DNA from: Chionoecetes opilio
Taxonomy: Eukaryota > Arthropoda > Malacostraca > Decapoda > Majidae
Reading direction: 5' to 3'
Length of the DNA: 64,000 nucleotides
Assembly: GCA_016584305.1 (NCBI GenBank)
Contig: JACEEZ010013848.1
Location: 320,501-384,500 of the forward strand
Shown: piece after piece, positions 1-9,765 of the stretch
How the letters are laid out: each line of letters opens with the position of its first letter
Position numbering within the stretch: the first letter of the stretch is position 1
Notes under the pieces: model-generated
The model's input: the letters and a program-made list of their open reading frames with translations, nothing else
What the model was told of the DNA's origin: nothing
Database searches by the model: none
Translations under genes and position numbers: made by a program

Positions 1-119
1 AGGCTACCAGCTAGTGAAGAGTTACGTCAAAGTGCAGCAATAGGGCCGTGACCGTGCTGCCAGACGCACAATGAAACTACTTACTACTCAACATAATACA
101 GCTTATTTTGGTACATAAA

Positions 120-152
120 TGCTTCATTCATGCATTCATTCATTCATTCATA
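120..152. repeat. (CATT)n microsatellite
   Basis: Imperfect tandem ATTC/CATT tetranucleotides. No gene is seen in 1-467. That stretch also holds a 17-base motif (GTACCAGCCGCAGTGAA) twice, at about 408 and 449. Confidence 0.85.
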
Positions 153-545
153 CTTCTGTTTTATATCCATCAAGAATATATTGAATATCTTAACTATTTA
201 GCCTCGCCATTGAAGTAGAGGGCGCGGCAACGTCAACACGTCGTACTGTACCGCTTGACCTTATTAGTCACACTAACTCACGCAAGCAGAAAAAGAGGTT
301 CTATTATATCGCAACACTTGACACTGTTGCCATATAAGCCTATCACAACGAATATTTACCCATAATATCATTGAGCGCGCAGTTTAAATACAGAAACCAT
401 ATATGTACCAGCCGCAGTGAACCCTTAAATAGCTGAGAGACCGTATTTGTACCAGCCGCAGTGAAGGGGTTAATCACTTTATAATCACAACTCTGTACTG
501 TATTGTATACAGTACTGTACCTGTACAACTTAATTTTGGTAAATT

Positions 546-1237
546 TTTACGATGGCACCAAACTTCCCTACACAATTGGGAGCATGGTTTTTGTTTACCT
601 TATTGTATTCTAAGAGACATTTTCTCTGAGCTTTCCGTCGCAAATCAATAGTTTCGGAGATATAGAACATTTTAGGTGGGGGGAGGAATATGTCTCCTTG
701 TTTACAAAATGCCTCCTTTCTTCCTCTTCTTGTGACCTGTATCGCTTTTGTTTCGGAGGCGCACCCGTGGCTACCTTACCTAACCTTACCTTACCTTACC
801 TTACCTTGCCTTACCTTACCTAACCTAACCTAACCTAACCTGAACCTGAACCTTACCTAACCTAACCTAACCTAACCTGAACCTTACCTTACCTAACCTA
901 ACCTGAACCTTACCTAACCTAACCTAACCTGAACCTGAACCTGAACCTGACCTTACCTTACCTTACCTTACCTAACTAACCCTTTAACCTCCTAAATGGG
1001 TCCAATAATAAAAGTTTAATAAAATCCCAAACAAAAGCGATGCAGGTCACAAGAAGAGGAAGAGGGAGGCATTTTGTAAACAAGGAGACATATTCCTCCC
1101 CCCACCTAAAATGTTCTATATCTCCGAAACTATTGATTTGCGACGGAAAGCTCAGAGAGAAAATGTCTCTTAGAATACAATAAGGTAAACAAAAACCATG
1201 CTCCCTATTGTGTAGGGAAGTTTGGTCCCATCGTAAA
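546..1237. mobile_element. Foldback with about 210-bp inverted arms around a telomere-like core
   Basis: Positions 546-754 are the near-perfect reverse complement of 1027-1237. The few differences include gatggcacc against gatgggacc. The 270-bp spacer is mostly CCTTA/CCTAA repeats. No ORF is conserved between the arms, so the open frames here are incidental. The structure resembles a foldback or palindromic MITE. No clear target duplication was found at its outer edges, and the right edge abuts the TIR-1 copy at 1244. Confidence 0.85.
771..990. repeat. Interstitial telomere-like repeat, degenerate (CCTAA/CCTTA/CCTGAA)n
   Basis: About 220 bp of tandem pentamers ACCTT and ACCTA, with interspersed ACCTGA hexamers. 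CCTAA is the complement of TTAGG, the common arthropod telomere unit. A much shorter TTAGG-like stretch lies at 33045-33070. Degeneracy argues against a recently added telomere. Confidence 0.85.
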
Positions 1238-1243
1238 ATAATA

Positions 1244-1318
1244 CACACAAACCTTGATTTCCCAGACTAATAGGGGGGAGCACTGGTCCGGGAACCGCAA
1301 AACTCCGGGAATCGCAAG

Positions 1319-1353
<35 letters not shown>

Positions 1354-1947
1354 GATGCCATTACCCACCCCCGGACGTTTATCCTACTCTAGTATTTACT
1401 GTCCGGCAACCGACAATATCAACTACCCCGCCGCGGACTTTTACGTCCGCTGAGCATGCAGCCACCTGGCGGGAGGCAGCAGAAAGTGTTCAATAGTCTC
1501 AAGAGACGTTCCTGCACCAGGGGCAGTGGGGGTCAGGGGACTAACGGAGGCTGTGCAGGTGAACCGTGAGTGTCGTGTGCCTAAATGTAAACAATACGAC
1601 CGCTGAGCATGCTGCCACCTGGCGGGAGGCAGCAGAAAGTGTTCAATAGTCTCAGAAATGTTCTTGCACCAGGGGCAGTGGGAGTCAGGTGACTGACGGA
1701 GGCTGTGCAGGTGAACCGTGAATGTTGTGTGCCCAAATGTAAACAATACTGACCGCTGTGCATGGCCTACCTGGGGGAGGCCGGACCTGACCAGAGTGAC
1801 AGGACACGCTCGGACCGCCGGCAACTTGGTAATTTACGAACAAGACCAGATATTTCAACGTAAAAAAAAAAAAAAAAAACAAACCAAGAATATCCCGGAC
1901 TCGGATTTTGTCCGGACCTCATTGTCCGGGAAATCGAGGTTATCGTG
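1244..1947 (-). mobile_element. TIR-1 copy A (704 bp)
   Basis: The left terminus is CACACAAACCTTGATTTCCC and the decayed right terminus is GGGAAATCGAGGTTATCGTG. It contains two 153-bp units (starts at 1453 and 1606, next boundary at 1759). Each has about 108 bp from a LINE C-terminus, readable on the minus strand, with Cys-Pro-Trp-Cys followed by ETIEHFLL. Poly(A) tracts sit at 1322-1349 and 1862-1879. The minus-strand ORF at 1441-1824 is this repeat and not a host gene. Confidence 0.85.
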
Positions 1948-2245
1948 ATACCGGTTTTTTACTTATTTCAACTGGCACTTAGTTACTAAATACCCTGTCC
2001 ATTAACTCTACCTTCGCTGCAAGTGCATGGGAGGACACAGGGGGGGATGAGCCTCTAATCGGGGATGAGCCTCTATAAGTCCTGCCTGCACCACCACGGG
2101 CAAGGGCCTACCATCCCCGAGTCACTGCCTGAGCTCACTGCTATATAGGCAAAGGTGTTAACAAAAAAAAAAAAAAAATGTGTTTGCCATGCCGAGTTAT
2201 ATCAAATTCAGTTATACAGTGCCGATAAAAGGGTTTATAGTTTAC

Positions 2246-2968
2246 TTAATATGTTCCGGCTTAGGCTCGGATTTGATATCCGAAATTTTTTTATTTTTTT
2301 TTTTTTTTTTTTTTTTTGCTTTTTTTAAATTCATCTATTTTGTAATGATTCAGTTCTCCCAGATGCTTGCTCTCTAGGGGCCTAAGGTCCGAGCCAGCTC
2401 CTTGTCCCTTACCTTGGGACCCACCTCATACTAGCTATCCAACGGTGCAGACAAAGGTCTTTCTCTTCCCAATTTCTCCCTCTCACACTGTCCATAATCT
2501 CACATCACCGCTCGCAATTTGTTTATTGCTCTCGTTTAACTTTTCCATTTCATACGCTCATACAACTAGCTCAACTCATGTCCACCCTCGCCGGTCGTAT
2601 GGCATAGCTACTCAAATTCATCCCTATTGTCATGACGCTGTAAGATATCAGATGAAATATACTCTTTCTCCTTCTCACTGATAATCTGAGAAACTCCTAC
2701 CGTTCTAGTTTCCACTTCCTATGACTTAAATCGTTTCAAAAGATAGAAAGACACGTCAAATAAATGCCTCGCAACCCTTTTTACTTATTGGTGTTACGTC
2801 TCTTATAGGGACGGACGAGAAGGGGGCTGTGTGAGTGGCATAACAGGGTTGTGCTTGGCAGTTGGAGAAGGTGAAAAAAAAAGAAATAAAAAAGGGAAGT
2901 GTGATAATCGGGCGGTTACGATTCGGGTGTCTTGTTCCTAACCCCGCGAGCATGAAGGGTTTATTGTA
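2246..2968. mobile_element. Decayed TIR-4 copy carrying a LINE 3' tail
   Basis: The right end CGCGAGCATGAAGGGTTTAT..TTG at about 2945-2968 matches the TIR-4 terminus. The interior at 2700-2880 is a diverged version of 22740-22920: cttcctatgacttaaat, then tctcttatagggac, then an A-rich tract. The left terminus could not be found. A 35-base T tract lies at 2287-2318. No intact frame is present. Confidence 0.55.
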
Positions 2969-4712
2969 TATGATTTTACCTAAGGTTGTACGTATAATCA
3001 ATCTGAAAATATGATAATTCTGGTGGCTCGGTACGACAATGTGGCCTACAAAAACTCACATCCTCGACGATGTACAATGATTCAGATGCGCAGAGACGAG
3101 TTTGTGGGCAGTGGAAGAGGTCTGAGCACCCCTCCCTTGTCCCTTACCTACCCTACCCTCTCGAGTCTATAGTATCACGCGGCAGCACCGAGGATCTTTC
3201 CTCTTCCCCAATTTGAGCTCCCTTCACACATTCCATAATCGAGCCACGATAGCGCCACCAATTTGATTATTGACATCATCGTGAAATTTGTCCATGATAA
3301 ACGCAGACCACGATAGCTTCACAACAATGTCACGCTGCCTGTACGTATGTGTCATGACGGTCGTAAGATGGTCACGATGGAGTCATGACAGCTGTAAGAC
3401 TACATCACGAATGGAAAATCAACGGTCATTTTGTCGTCACGATAGAGTTACGATAACCACGACAGTGCCATGAACGTATCATGATAGCGTCAAGAGCCAT
3501 GCCTCATGCAACATGCCTCACACGTGGGTGGGTGTTGCCATGGTGATGGAGAAGGAAGGGGCCGGGGCTAGAGATGAAGGTGGGAGAAACAGGGTTGTGT
3601 TGGTAATGGAGAAGGGGGGAAACAGGGGAGGGGGGTTGTAATAAAAGAGGGGGTGTTGGTGGGGAAACGGGGGGGAATGGAGAAGGCATTGTTGGGGGTG
3701 TGAGTGGTTAAAACGGGGGTGGATCCACCACCCACTCCCTACTCCCTACCCACTTCCCCCATCACCACGTGGTCATGGGAGTAGGGGGTGGGTGGCGTCA
3801 CCACGTGGTAATGGGAGTAGGGGGTGGGTGGCATCACCACGTGGTCATGGGAGTAGGGGGAAGGAAGTCAAGGGTGGGTGGAGGTGAATGAGAAAGGGGA
3901 GAGAAGGCGGAAGGGGGTGCAAAAAAGGAGGGGAGGTAGGATTGAAGGCGCAGGTAACGGTTTCTTATCGTCACGATAAACATACGACGATCACGATAGT
4001 GTCACAAAGCTGCTACATAGATAACGATAGCGTCACGATAGACTTACGATAGTGCTGCGTTGGGTACAAACATCGGGGAGCTTCCCGGTTTTTTAGTGCA
4101 CGCACTAACTTTTCGTGGCCTTGGCCGAGCGCGTCACGAGCGTCATGATCGGTCACGATGGACCCATAACCAGGACCATGACGGCGTTGTACATTGCATT
4201 GTTGGCGCATTCGTGGTTCCATTATGGAATGTGTGAAGTGGGCTTTGAGTGATCAAGGGGAGGAGGAAGAACTCTAACCCAGTCATCCCTGCAAACGCAG
4301 TCACTCCTGTTTTCTCTCGAGCCTCGGAAAGAGAAAACAGGGACTCTCAGCTGGCTACTTGCCAGCTTCCTGTCTCCCCACACAACATTACCACTTGTGA
4401 GTGTTGTGCATGTTTTATGTTTAATTAATGTGCAGTTATGTTATTTTGTGTGCTATTTTCTCTTTCAGAATGCTTTTTTTACAGAATAGGTAGTACAGTG
4501 TGGGTAATATAGACGCTGTGTGTTTGTTGTGTTTGCTATAGTTTATTTTAGCTTGAAAAACGTCTTTTTTTTTTTTTTTTCTTTTTTATAATTGATGGGG
4601 TCCTGGAACCAAACCTATATTTTACCATTAGTTATGTGTTTCGTTATATGAGATTTCGCTTAACGAGTATGCCAGGTGGAACCTAACTGCTTGTATCTTC
4701 GGGACCTCCCTG
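2969..4712 (+). mobile_element. TIR-2 copy N, lacking its left end
   Basis: The right terminus CGGGACCTCCCTG ends at 4712. The sequence starts abruptly at TATGATTTTACC, an internal position in the fuller copy at 37792-38774. The interior has a dense field of TCACGATAG/TCATGACG-like words (3245-3500 and 3960-4160). It also has a purine-rich block (3540-3720) and three 37-bp units containing the palindrome ACCACGTGGT (3760-3850). There is no convincing coding region; the ORFs here are low-complexity. Confidence 0.75.
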
Positions 4713-4736
4713 TACAAGGTTATTGACTATACAAAA

Positions 4737-4842
4737 CGCCACCACGTCAGGACGAACCTGGTGGACTCGAACTGCTGACCGAATGCGCAGGGACGCTGCA
4801 CACGCAAGTTCGCAGCTCTACCAACCATGCCACCTTGACGGG
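4737..4842 (-). repeat. tRNA-derived SINE fragment
   Basis: Read on the minus strand, it has an A-box-like TGGCATGGTTGGTAGAGC and a B-box-like AGTTCGAGTCC with about tRNA spacing. The ends do not form a normal acceptor stem, so this is a tRNA-like SINE head and not a tRNA gene. The following 4846-4935 block is repeated at 62579-62668. Confidence 0.6.
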
Positions 4843-5036
4843 TTTATTTTGTGGTAAATAAGTAAGGATCGGCGGGGGTGTGAGGTCAGGTGCTACTTAT
4901 TTTGAGGTGTTACTTATTTTATGCAACACCGGTTCAAAGGCCTGGCCATAGACCACTGTATACCTGGACTGCGCACGGAATATCGGCCTGCTGCACACGG
5001 GCCTGAACTTGCCCTGAAGTCGGAGGGCTGCTCGGA

Positions 5037-5040
<4 letters not shown>

Positions 5041-5067
<27 letters not shown>
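5041..5067. repeat. (TA)n microsatellite
   Basis: Uninterrupted TA dinucleotides, immediately left of the inverted-repeat element beginning near 5078. Confidence 0.95.
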
Positions 5068-5071
<4 letters not shown>

Positions 5072-5140
5072 GCATCATATAGACTGGTTTATCAGTATAT
5101 ATGATATACTGTAATGTTCGTAAATGTTGGTTCTATAATA

Positions 5141-5906
5141 CACACAAACCTTGTTTTCCTGGACTAATAGGGGGGAGCACTGGTCCGGGAACCGCAAAAG
5201 TCCGGGAATCGCAACAGTCCAGGAATTATCCTAAATTTTTTTTTTTTTTTAAATCCGATGCCATTACCCACCCCCTGACGTTTATCCTACTCTAGTATTT
5301 GCTGTCCGGCAACCGCCAATATCAACTACCCCGCCGCGGACTTTTACGTCCGCTGAGCATGCTGCCACCTGGGGAGGCAGCAGAAAGTGTTCAATAGTCT
5401 CAAGAGACGTTCCTGCACCAGGGGCAGTGGGGGTCAGGGGACTAACGGAGGCTGTGCAGGTGAACCGTGAGTGTTGTGTGTCCAAATGTAAACAATACGA
5501 CCGCTGAGCATGCTGCCACCTAGCGGGAGGCAGCAGAAAGTGTTCAATAGTCTCAAGAGACGTTCCTGCACCAGGGGCAGTGGGGGTCAGGGTACTAACG
5601 GAGGCTGTGCAGGTGAACCGTGAGTGTCGTGTGTCCAAATGTAAACAATACGACCACTGAGGATGCTGCCACCTGGCGGGAGGCAGCAGAAAGTGTTCAA
5701 TAGTCTCAGAGATGTTCCTGCACCAGGGGCAGTGGGAGTCAGGGGACTGACGGAGGCTTTGCAGGTGAACAGTGAGTGTTGTGTGCCCAAATGTAAACAA
5801 TACGACCGCTGAGCATGCTGCCACCTGGCGGGAGGCGCGGACACTGACCAGGGGTGACAGGAGACGCTCGGACCGCCGGACAACTTTGTCAATTTACGAA
5901 CAGGAC

Positions 5907-5948
<42 letters not shown>

Positions 5949-6049
5949 ATAATAATATTGTCCGAGATTGACATATCCCCAGACTTCGGATTTTGTCCGG
6001 CAAATCCGATATCCGGGAAATGGAGGTCCGGGAAATCGAGGTTTGTGTG
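5141..6049 (-). mobile_element. TIR-1 copy B (909 bp), TA target duplication
   Basis: The terminus CACACAAACCTTG begins at 5141 and the right end GAGGTTTGTGTG ends at 6049, flanked by TA on both sides. The opposite arm of the host element (8170-8210) gives the unoccupied site with a single TA. Three LINE-containing units (starts at 5356, 5507, 5660; boundary at 5812) keep a minus-strand frame of 180 codons (5282-5824). A 39-base A tract lies at 5908-5946. Confidence 0.9.
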
Positions 6050-6263
6050 TATTATCAAATAAAAAACAGTAAAACACGGTAAAGAAATGCCATTACGAGA
6101 CTCTGAAGAAATATGCATGAACTTAATATGCACTTCAACTCCTCGCCATTTAAAACTTTGCGAGTCAACTTTTATCATGAAGGGTATCAATAGAAGTGCA
6201 ATTTTATTAGCTTTATTTCGTTATCTGATAAATTAATTAGAACCATGCATAAATTAACCATGC

Positions 6264-6445
6264 GTTAAATAAATAAATAAAATCACCAATCGAGTAATTT
6301 TCCCGATTGATGAGGTTATTTATTTAGTTAACGCTAATTTATACATGGTGCTAATTCATTTATCAGAAAACGAAATATATAAGTAAATAAATAACATCAT
6401 CAATCGGGAAAATTACCCGATTGATGATTTTATTTATTTATTTAA
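6264..6445. repeat. Two adjacent AT-rich hairpins
   Basis: The first stem pairs gcgttaaataaataaat with its complement near 6320-6336. The second pairs aaataaataacatcatcaat with attgatgattttatttattt, around an ACCC/GGGT-type apex at 6405-6420. Both share the CCGATTGATGA core, so they are probably duplicates of one another. Confidence 0.75.
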
Positions 6446-6956
6446 GGGGAGGAGACGGTAAAAAAAAAAAAAAATTCTAGTCAGACCTCGAAATTGGGCT
6501 AATAACAGTTTAATTACCCTTGAAATGATCCCAGTTTTCTGTGAAAACGGCATGTTGCTAGCTTAATTCCTTCTATAATAAAATTGACTTTGTTTACGTT
6601 CATTTAAAGATTTTTAAATGCCCTGACGGGTGGTGCGCCACGTGTTTTGTTGCTGTTCATGATTTTGAAGCATTTTGAAGAGTTTTTTTCACTTTTTGGG
6701 GAGTTTTGTTAGTTTATCAAAGATCACCATATGGCAACACCCAGTGGGAGGATGCCTGAAACACTGAGTGATGACCTTGAGCTGAGGTTTGATGAGCTGA
6801 ATGTTAAACTTTTTATCCAAGATTTCTCCACTTCCTGAGCAGACTAGCAGTTATGGGGAGTCATTCAAAGCTGAAGAAGCACCAGAAGGATAGAATGGAC
6901 ATTATAAACAAGAGAAAAAGGGAGAGAAAAGACAGCGTAGCCCGCCTGTCTGTGTT

Positions 6957-7082
6957 AGTGTATGTGTGTGTGTGTCTGTGTGAGTGTGTGTTTGTATGTG
7001 TGTGTGTGTGTGTGTGTAAGTATGTGTGTGTGTGTGGCTGTGTAAGTGTGTGTGTGTCTGTGTAAGTGTGTGTGTGTGTGTT
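6957..7082. repeat. (TG)n microsatellite
   Basis: Interrupted TG repeats. The Thr-His and Val-Cys rich frames on either strand are products of the repeat. Confidence 0.95.
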
Positions 7083-7090
7083 TCTGTGAG

Positions 7091-7146
7091 CAGTGGCGTA
7101 CCCAGGAAATTGAAAAGGGGGGGAGGGGGGGGCAAAATCTATTATA

Positions 7147-7199
<53 letters not shown>

Positions 7200-7323
7200 A
7201 CTAGATATAGTGGTCTGTGATATATATATATTTATTTATTTATATATAAATAATTTTATTATTATTTATTTTTTGCAAAGGGGTGGGGCCGCATGCCCCC
7301 CCCCCCCCCTCGGTACGCCACTG
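7091..7323. mobile_element. hAT-type MITE with perfect 8-bp target duplication
   Basis: The terminal inverted repeat is CAGTGGCGTACC / GGTACGCCACTG. The flanking 8-mers TCTGTGAG at 7083-7090 and 7324-7331 are identical, as expected for hAT transposition. The 233-bp interior has a (TA)n run (7143-7197), a G tract and a C tract. It inserted into the TG microsatellite. Confidence 0.92.
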
Positions 7324-8848
7324 TCTGTGAGTGTGTGTTTGTATGCTGGACTAAGCATTCAAGAGTCAAAAAGAACAACACCATCAAGGAAGAAAAGTAA
7401 GGGTCCACAAGAAGAGGCCTACAAGCACCATGATACACACTTCAACAGAAAACGGCTCATATCTCAAAACCAAAGTTATTGACATTTGGAGTGGTATTTC
7501 TCCGTTGTTTTACAAGTGACTGTAAACATAAAGGTATCTTTGGAAAGTGGAAAGGAGTAAGATTTTTGTCATCGTGAGACATTTTTAAAAAGACATAAGC
7601 ATGACCCAGTTGATTTTTTTTGGGGGGGGAAACAACTAATCTTTGTCACCAATATTTCTTAATTTTTTTTTTTATATATGGAATGCGATAACTAAAATCT
7701 GCCACGATAGAAAAAGAAAGCTACACGTAGCCATCATATCTAGACCTATTTTCAAACAAACAAACTAAAAATAGATGAGATTTATGAAGAATGCCAGTGT
7801 TATTATCTATTGCCATTTTCGATGAGTCTAATATTTTTTTTATCTCGAAGTAATGATCATATCTCAATGAAAAGTGGGGATATTATATTTGATATATAAA
7901 GACATATGCACACCAAATTTCATAAGAATCTGAAGTAAATTAATGTCACCTCCTAAGTAATTACCGTCTCCTCCCCTTAACGCTAATTCATGGTTCTAAT
8001 TTATTTATCAGATAACGAAATATAGCAATGGAAAGCTAATAAAATTGCACTTCTATTGATACCCTTCATGATAAAAGTTGACTCGCAAAGTTTTAAATGG
8101 CGAAGAGTTAAGTGAATATTAAGTTCATGCATATTTCTTCATAGTCTCGTAATGGCATTTCTTTAGCGTGTTTTACTGTTTTTTATTTGATAATATTATA
8201 GAACAAACATTTACGAAGATTACAGTATATTATATTTACTGATAAACCAGTCCATAGACCACTATAGGGGCATTCCAGGAGAGGTGGACCAGGGGCCAAC
8301 ACCACACCATCTCGGATTTGCATGAAAATTGGCTCCCAGGGTGCTTTTGGCCAAAAAAAACGATTCTGCAAATTTCAGCTCTCTATCTCTTATAGTTCAA
8401 AAGTTATGGCCTTGTGAAATTTCGAAAAAATGTCAAAATGTCCTTTACTTTAACATTTTTGAAAGGTCATAGCTTCCTTATAAGACCTAGAACAAAATGT
8501 TTTACATGTTTTTTGCTCAGAATAAGCCAGGGAATCTTCCTAGACTTACAGAATTTTAGTAATTCAATTGGGAAAGGAAATATAAGAGTTGACCTTGACC
8601 TTTGACCTTTGACCTTTAAGCCCCCACCTGACAAAAAAATTTATTCACGCAAAAAATGAAGATTGACCACTTGACTATGGGTTGCAACAATAAAATTTAC
8701 TAATATTAATTGGGATAAGGGGTATATTTCAAGTCAAACAGGTGTATTCAACAAATAAATGCAAAAAATGTCAACAGTTTGGAAGATTTTCACAAGTTCA
8801 ATTGTGTTGTTAGCACGCTGACAGGCAGCGATGCTCAGCAGTAGTCAT

Positions 8849-9256
8849 TTAGTCTTCTCTGAAACAATATCTAATTCTCCTCCCCGCTTGCAACTTTGGA
8901 TTAGACATAACTAGAAGAATGTCACCCCCAGGCAGCCACAATCTGTCCACTTTTGATGGAAAAGCATGGGATCCAGACTTTCCTTGGGGCCCGAGAAATG
9001 AGACAAGCAAATCTCCAAATTCATCAGACAACTCCTCTATCATTGCAAACCAAAGCTGTTTTTCATAAACGCATCCCACATATGCACCCACAAGTTCTCC
9101 CTCCTCCACCACAAAGTCATCTTCCAACTTGTCATCAGATTTCAGACATGATACCGAACGTCCCATTTGCTCAGTTGACACCTTGAACACCTGGAGTGTC
9201 CCAAATGGCTCCACAGGCACAAATCTGTGGTACTGCTGAGTACCTTTGACAGGCAC
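8849..9256 (-). CDS. Uncharacterised repeat-borne protein, left palindrome arm (135 aa)
   Basis: The frame encodes 135 residues including GTQQYHRFVPVEPFG, GAYVGCVYEKQLWFAMIEEL, GDLLVSFLGPQG and WLPGGDILLV. The spacing of G-Y-V, V-Y, W, D-V-F-P-G, W-P and I resembles a small domain seen at the C-terminus of many uncharacterised transposon-associated invertebrate proteins. That assignment is from memory of the pattern and is tentative. This arm keeps a longer frame than its partner at 9352-9765, ending CFRED. It lies in a repeat and lacks the upstream segment seen in the other arm, so it may be only a fragment. Confidence 0.5.
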   Translation of the reverse strand: MPVKGTQQYHRFVPVEPFGTLQVFKVSTEQMGRSVSCLKSDDKLEDDFVVEEGELVGAYVGCVYEKQLWFAMIEELSDEFGDLLVSFLGPQGKSGSHAFPSKVDRLWLPGGDILLVMSNPKLQAGRRIRYCFRED

Positions 9257-9351
9257 AATTTTTTACTCAAAAGATTTTGTTACGAAATCAAACATAGCCA
9301 AGGGAGTTAGGATTTGATTTCGTAACAAAATCTTTTGAATAAAAAATTTAA

Positions 9352-9765
9352 TTGTTTTATGTTTCTTCAGAAATGGTTGCACTGAAAAAAGAATCCCTTG
9401 CGGAGCATTTCATGAAAGCTGTGCTTGTCAAAGGTACTCAGCAGTACCACAGATTTGTGCCTGTGGAGCCATTTGGGACACTCCAGGTGTTCAAGGTGTC
9501 AACTGAGCAAATGGGACGTTCGGTATCATGTCTGAAATCTGATGACAAGTTGGAAGATGACTTTGTGGTGGAGGAGGGAGAACTTGTGGGTGCATATGTG
9601 GGATGCGTTTATGAAAAACAGCTTTGGTTTGCAATGATAGAGGAGTTGTCTGATGAATTTGGAGATTTGCTTGTCTCATTTCTCGGGCCCCAAGGATTTC
9701 TGGATCCCATGCTTTTCCATCAAAAGTGGACAGATTGTGGCTGCCTGGGGGTGACATTCTTCTAG
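9352..9765 (+). pseudogene. Uncharacterised repeat-borne protein, right palindrome arm
   Basis: This is the same protein as 8849-9256 with an extra N-terminal stretch (VALKKESLAEHFMKAVLV). It is preceded by TTTCTTCAG at about 9361-9369, which looks like a 3' splice site, so this could be the last exon of a longer element gene. At about 9698 the arms differ by one base (ggatttctgg against ggaaagtctgg). That shifts this copy so that the conserved WLPGGDILL end is lost and translation stops at 9763-9765. Confidence 0.5.

Larger units (their letters stand above)
468..2245 (+). mobile_element. TIR-5 copy, interrupted and decayed
   Basis: Positions 468-537 match 41917-41984 and positions about 1960-2245 match about 41990-42354 of the complete TIR-5 copy. 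This copy is therefore split by the foldback at 546-1237 and the TIR-1 copy at 1244-1947. The right end near 2221-2245 is degenerate compared with the GTTATAAGGGTTTTACTG end of the intact copy. The part at 1995-2180 is the 3' portion of SINE-1 (see 57211-57568), which is also internal to the intact TIR-5 copy. There is no coding capacity. Confidence 0.65.
5078..8258. mobile_element. Inverted-repeat element hosting a TIR-1 copy and a hAT MITE
   Basis: Positions 5078-5140 plus 6050-6245 are the reverse complement of 7985-8258. Arms of about 260 bp therefore enclose about 1.7 kb. The left arm is broken only by the TIR-1 copy at 5141-6049; the right arm preserves the empty site. Inside lie two AT-rich hairpins (6264-6336 and 6383-6445), a TG tract (6960-7082) and the hAT MITE at 7091-7323. 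A 38-residue stretch at 6853-6950 has no recognised homologue, and no transposase is seen. Confidence 0.75.

Noticed and set aside
771..990. True chromosome end
   Set aside because: The tract is short, degenerate, flanked on both sides by complex repeats and enclosed by inverted arms.
6853..7135. Val-Cys and Thr-His repeat frames
   Set aside because: Products of the TG microsatellite.
8849..9765. Palindrome ORFs as a duplicated host gene pair
   Set aside because: The surrounding arms behave as a repeat and the domain pattern is one associated with mobile elements. It is kept as an uncharacterised repeat-borne protein rather than a host gene.
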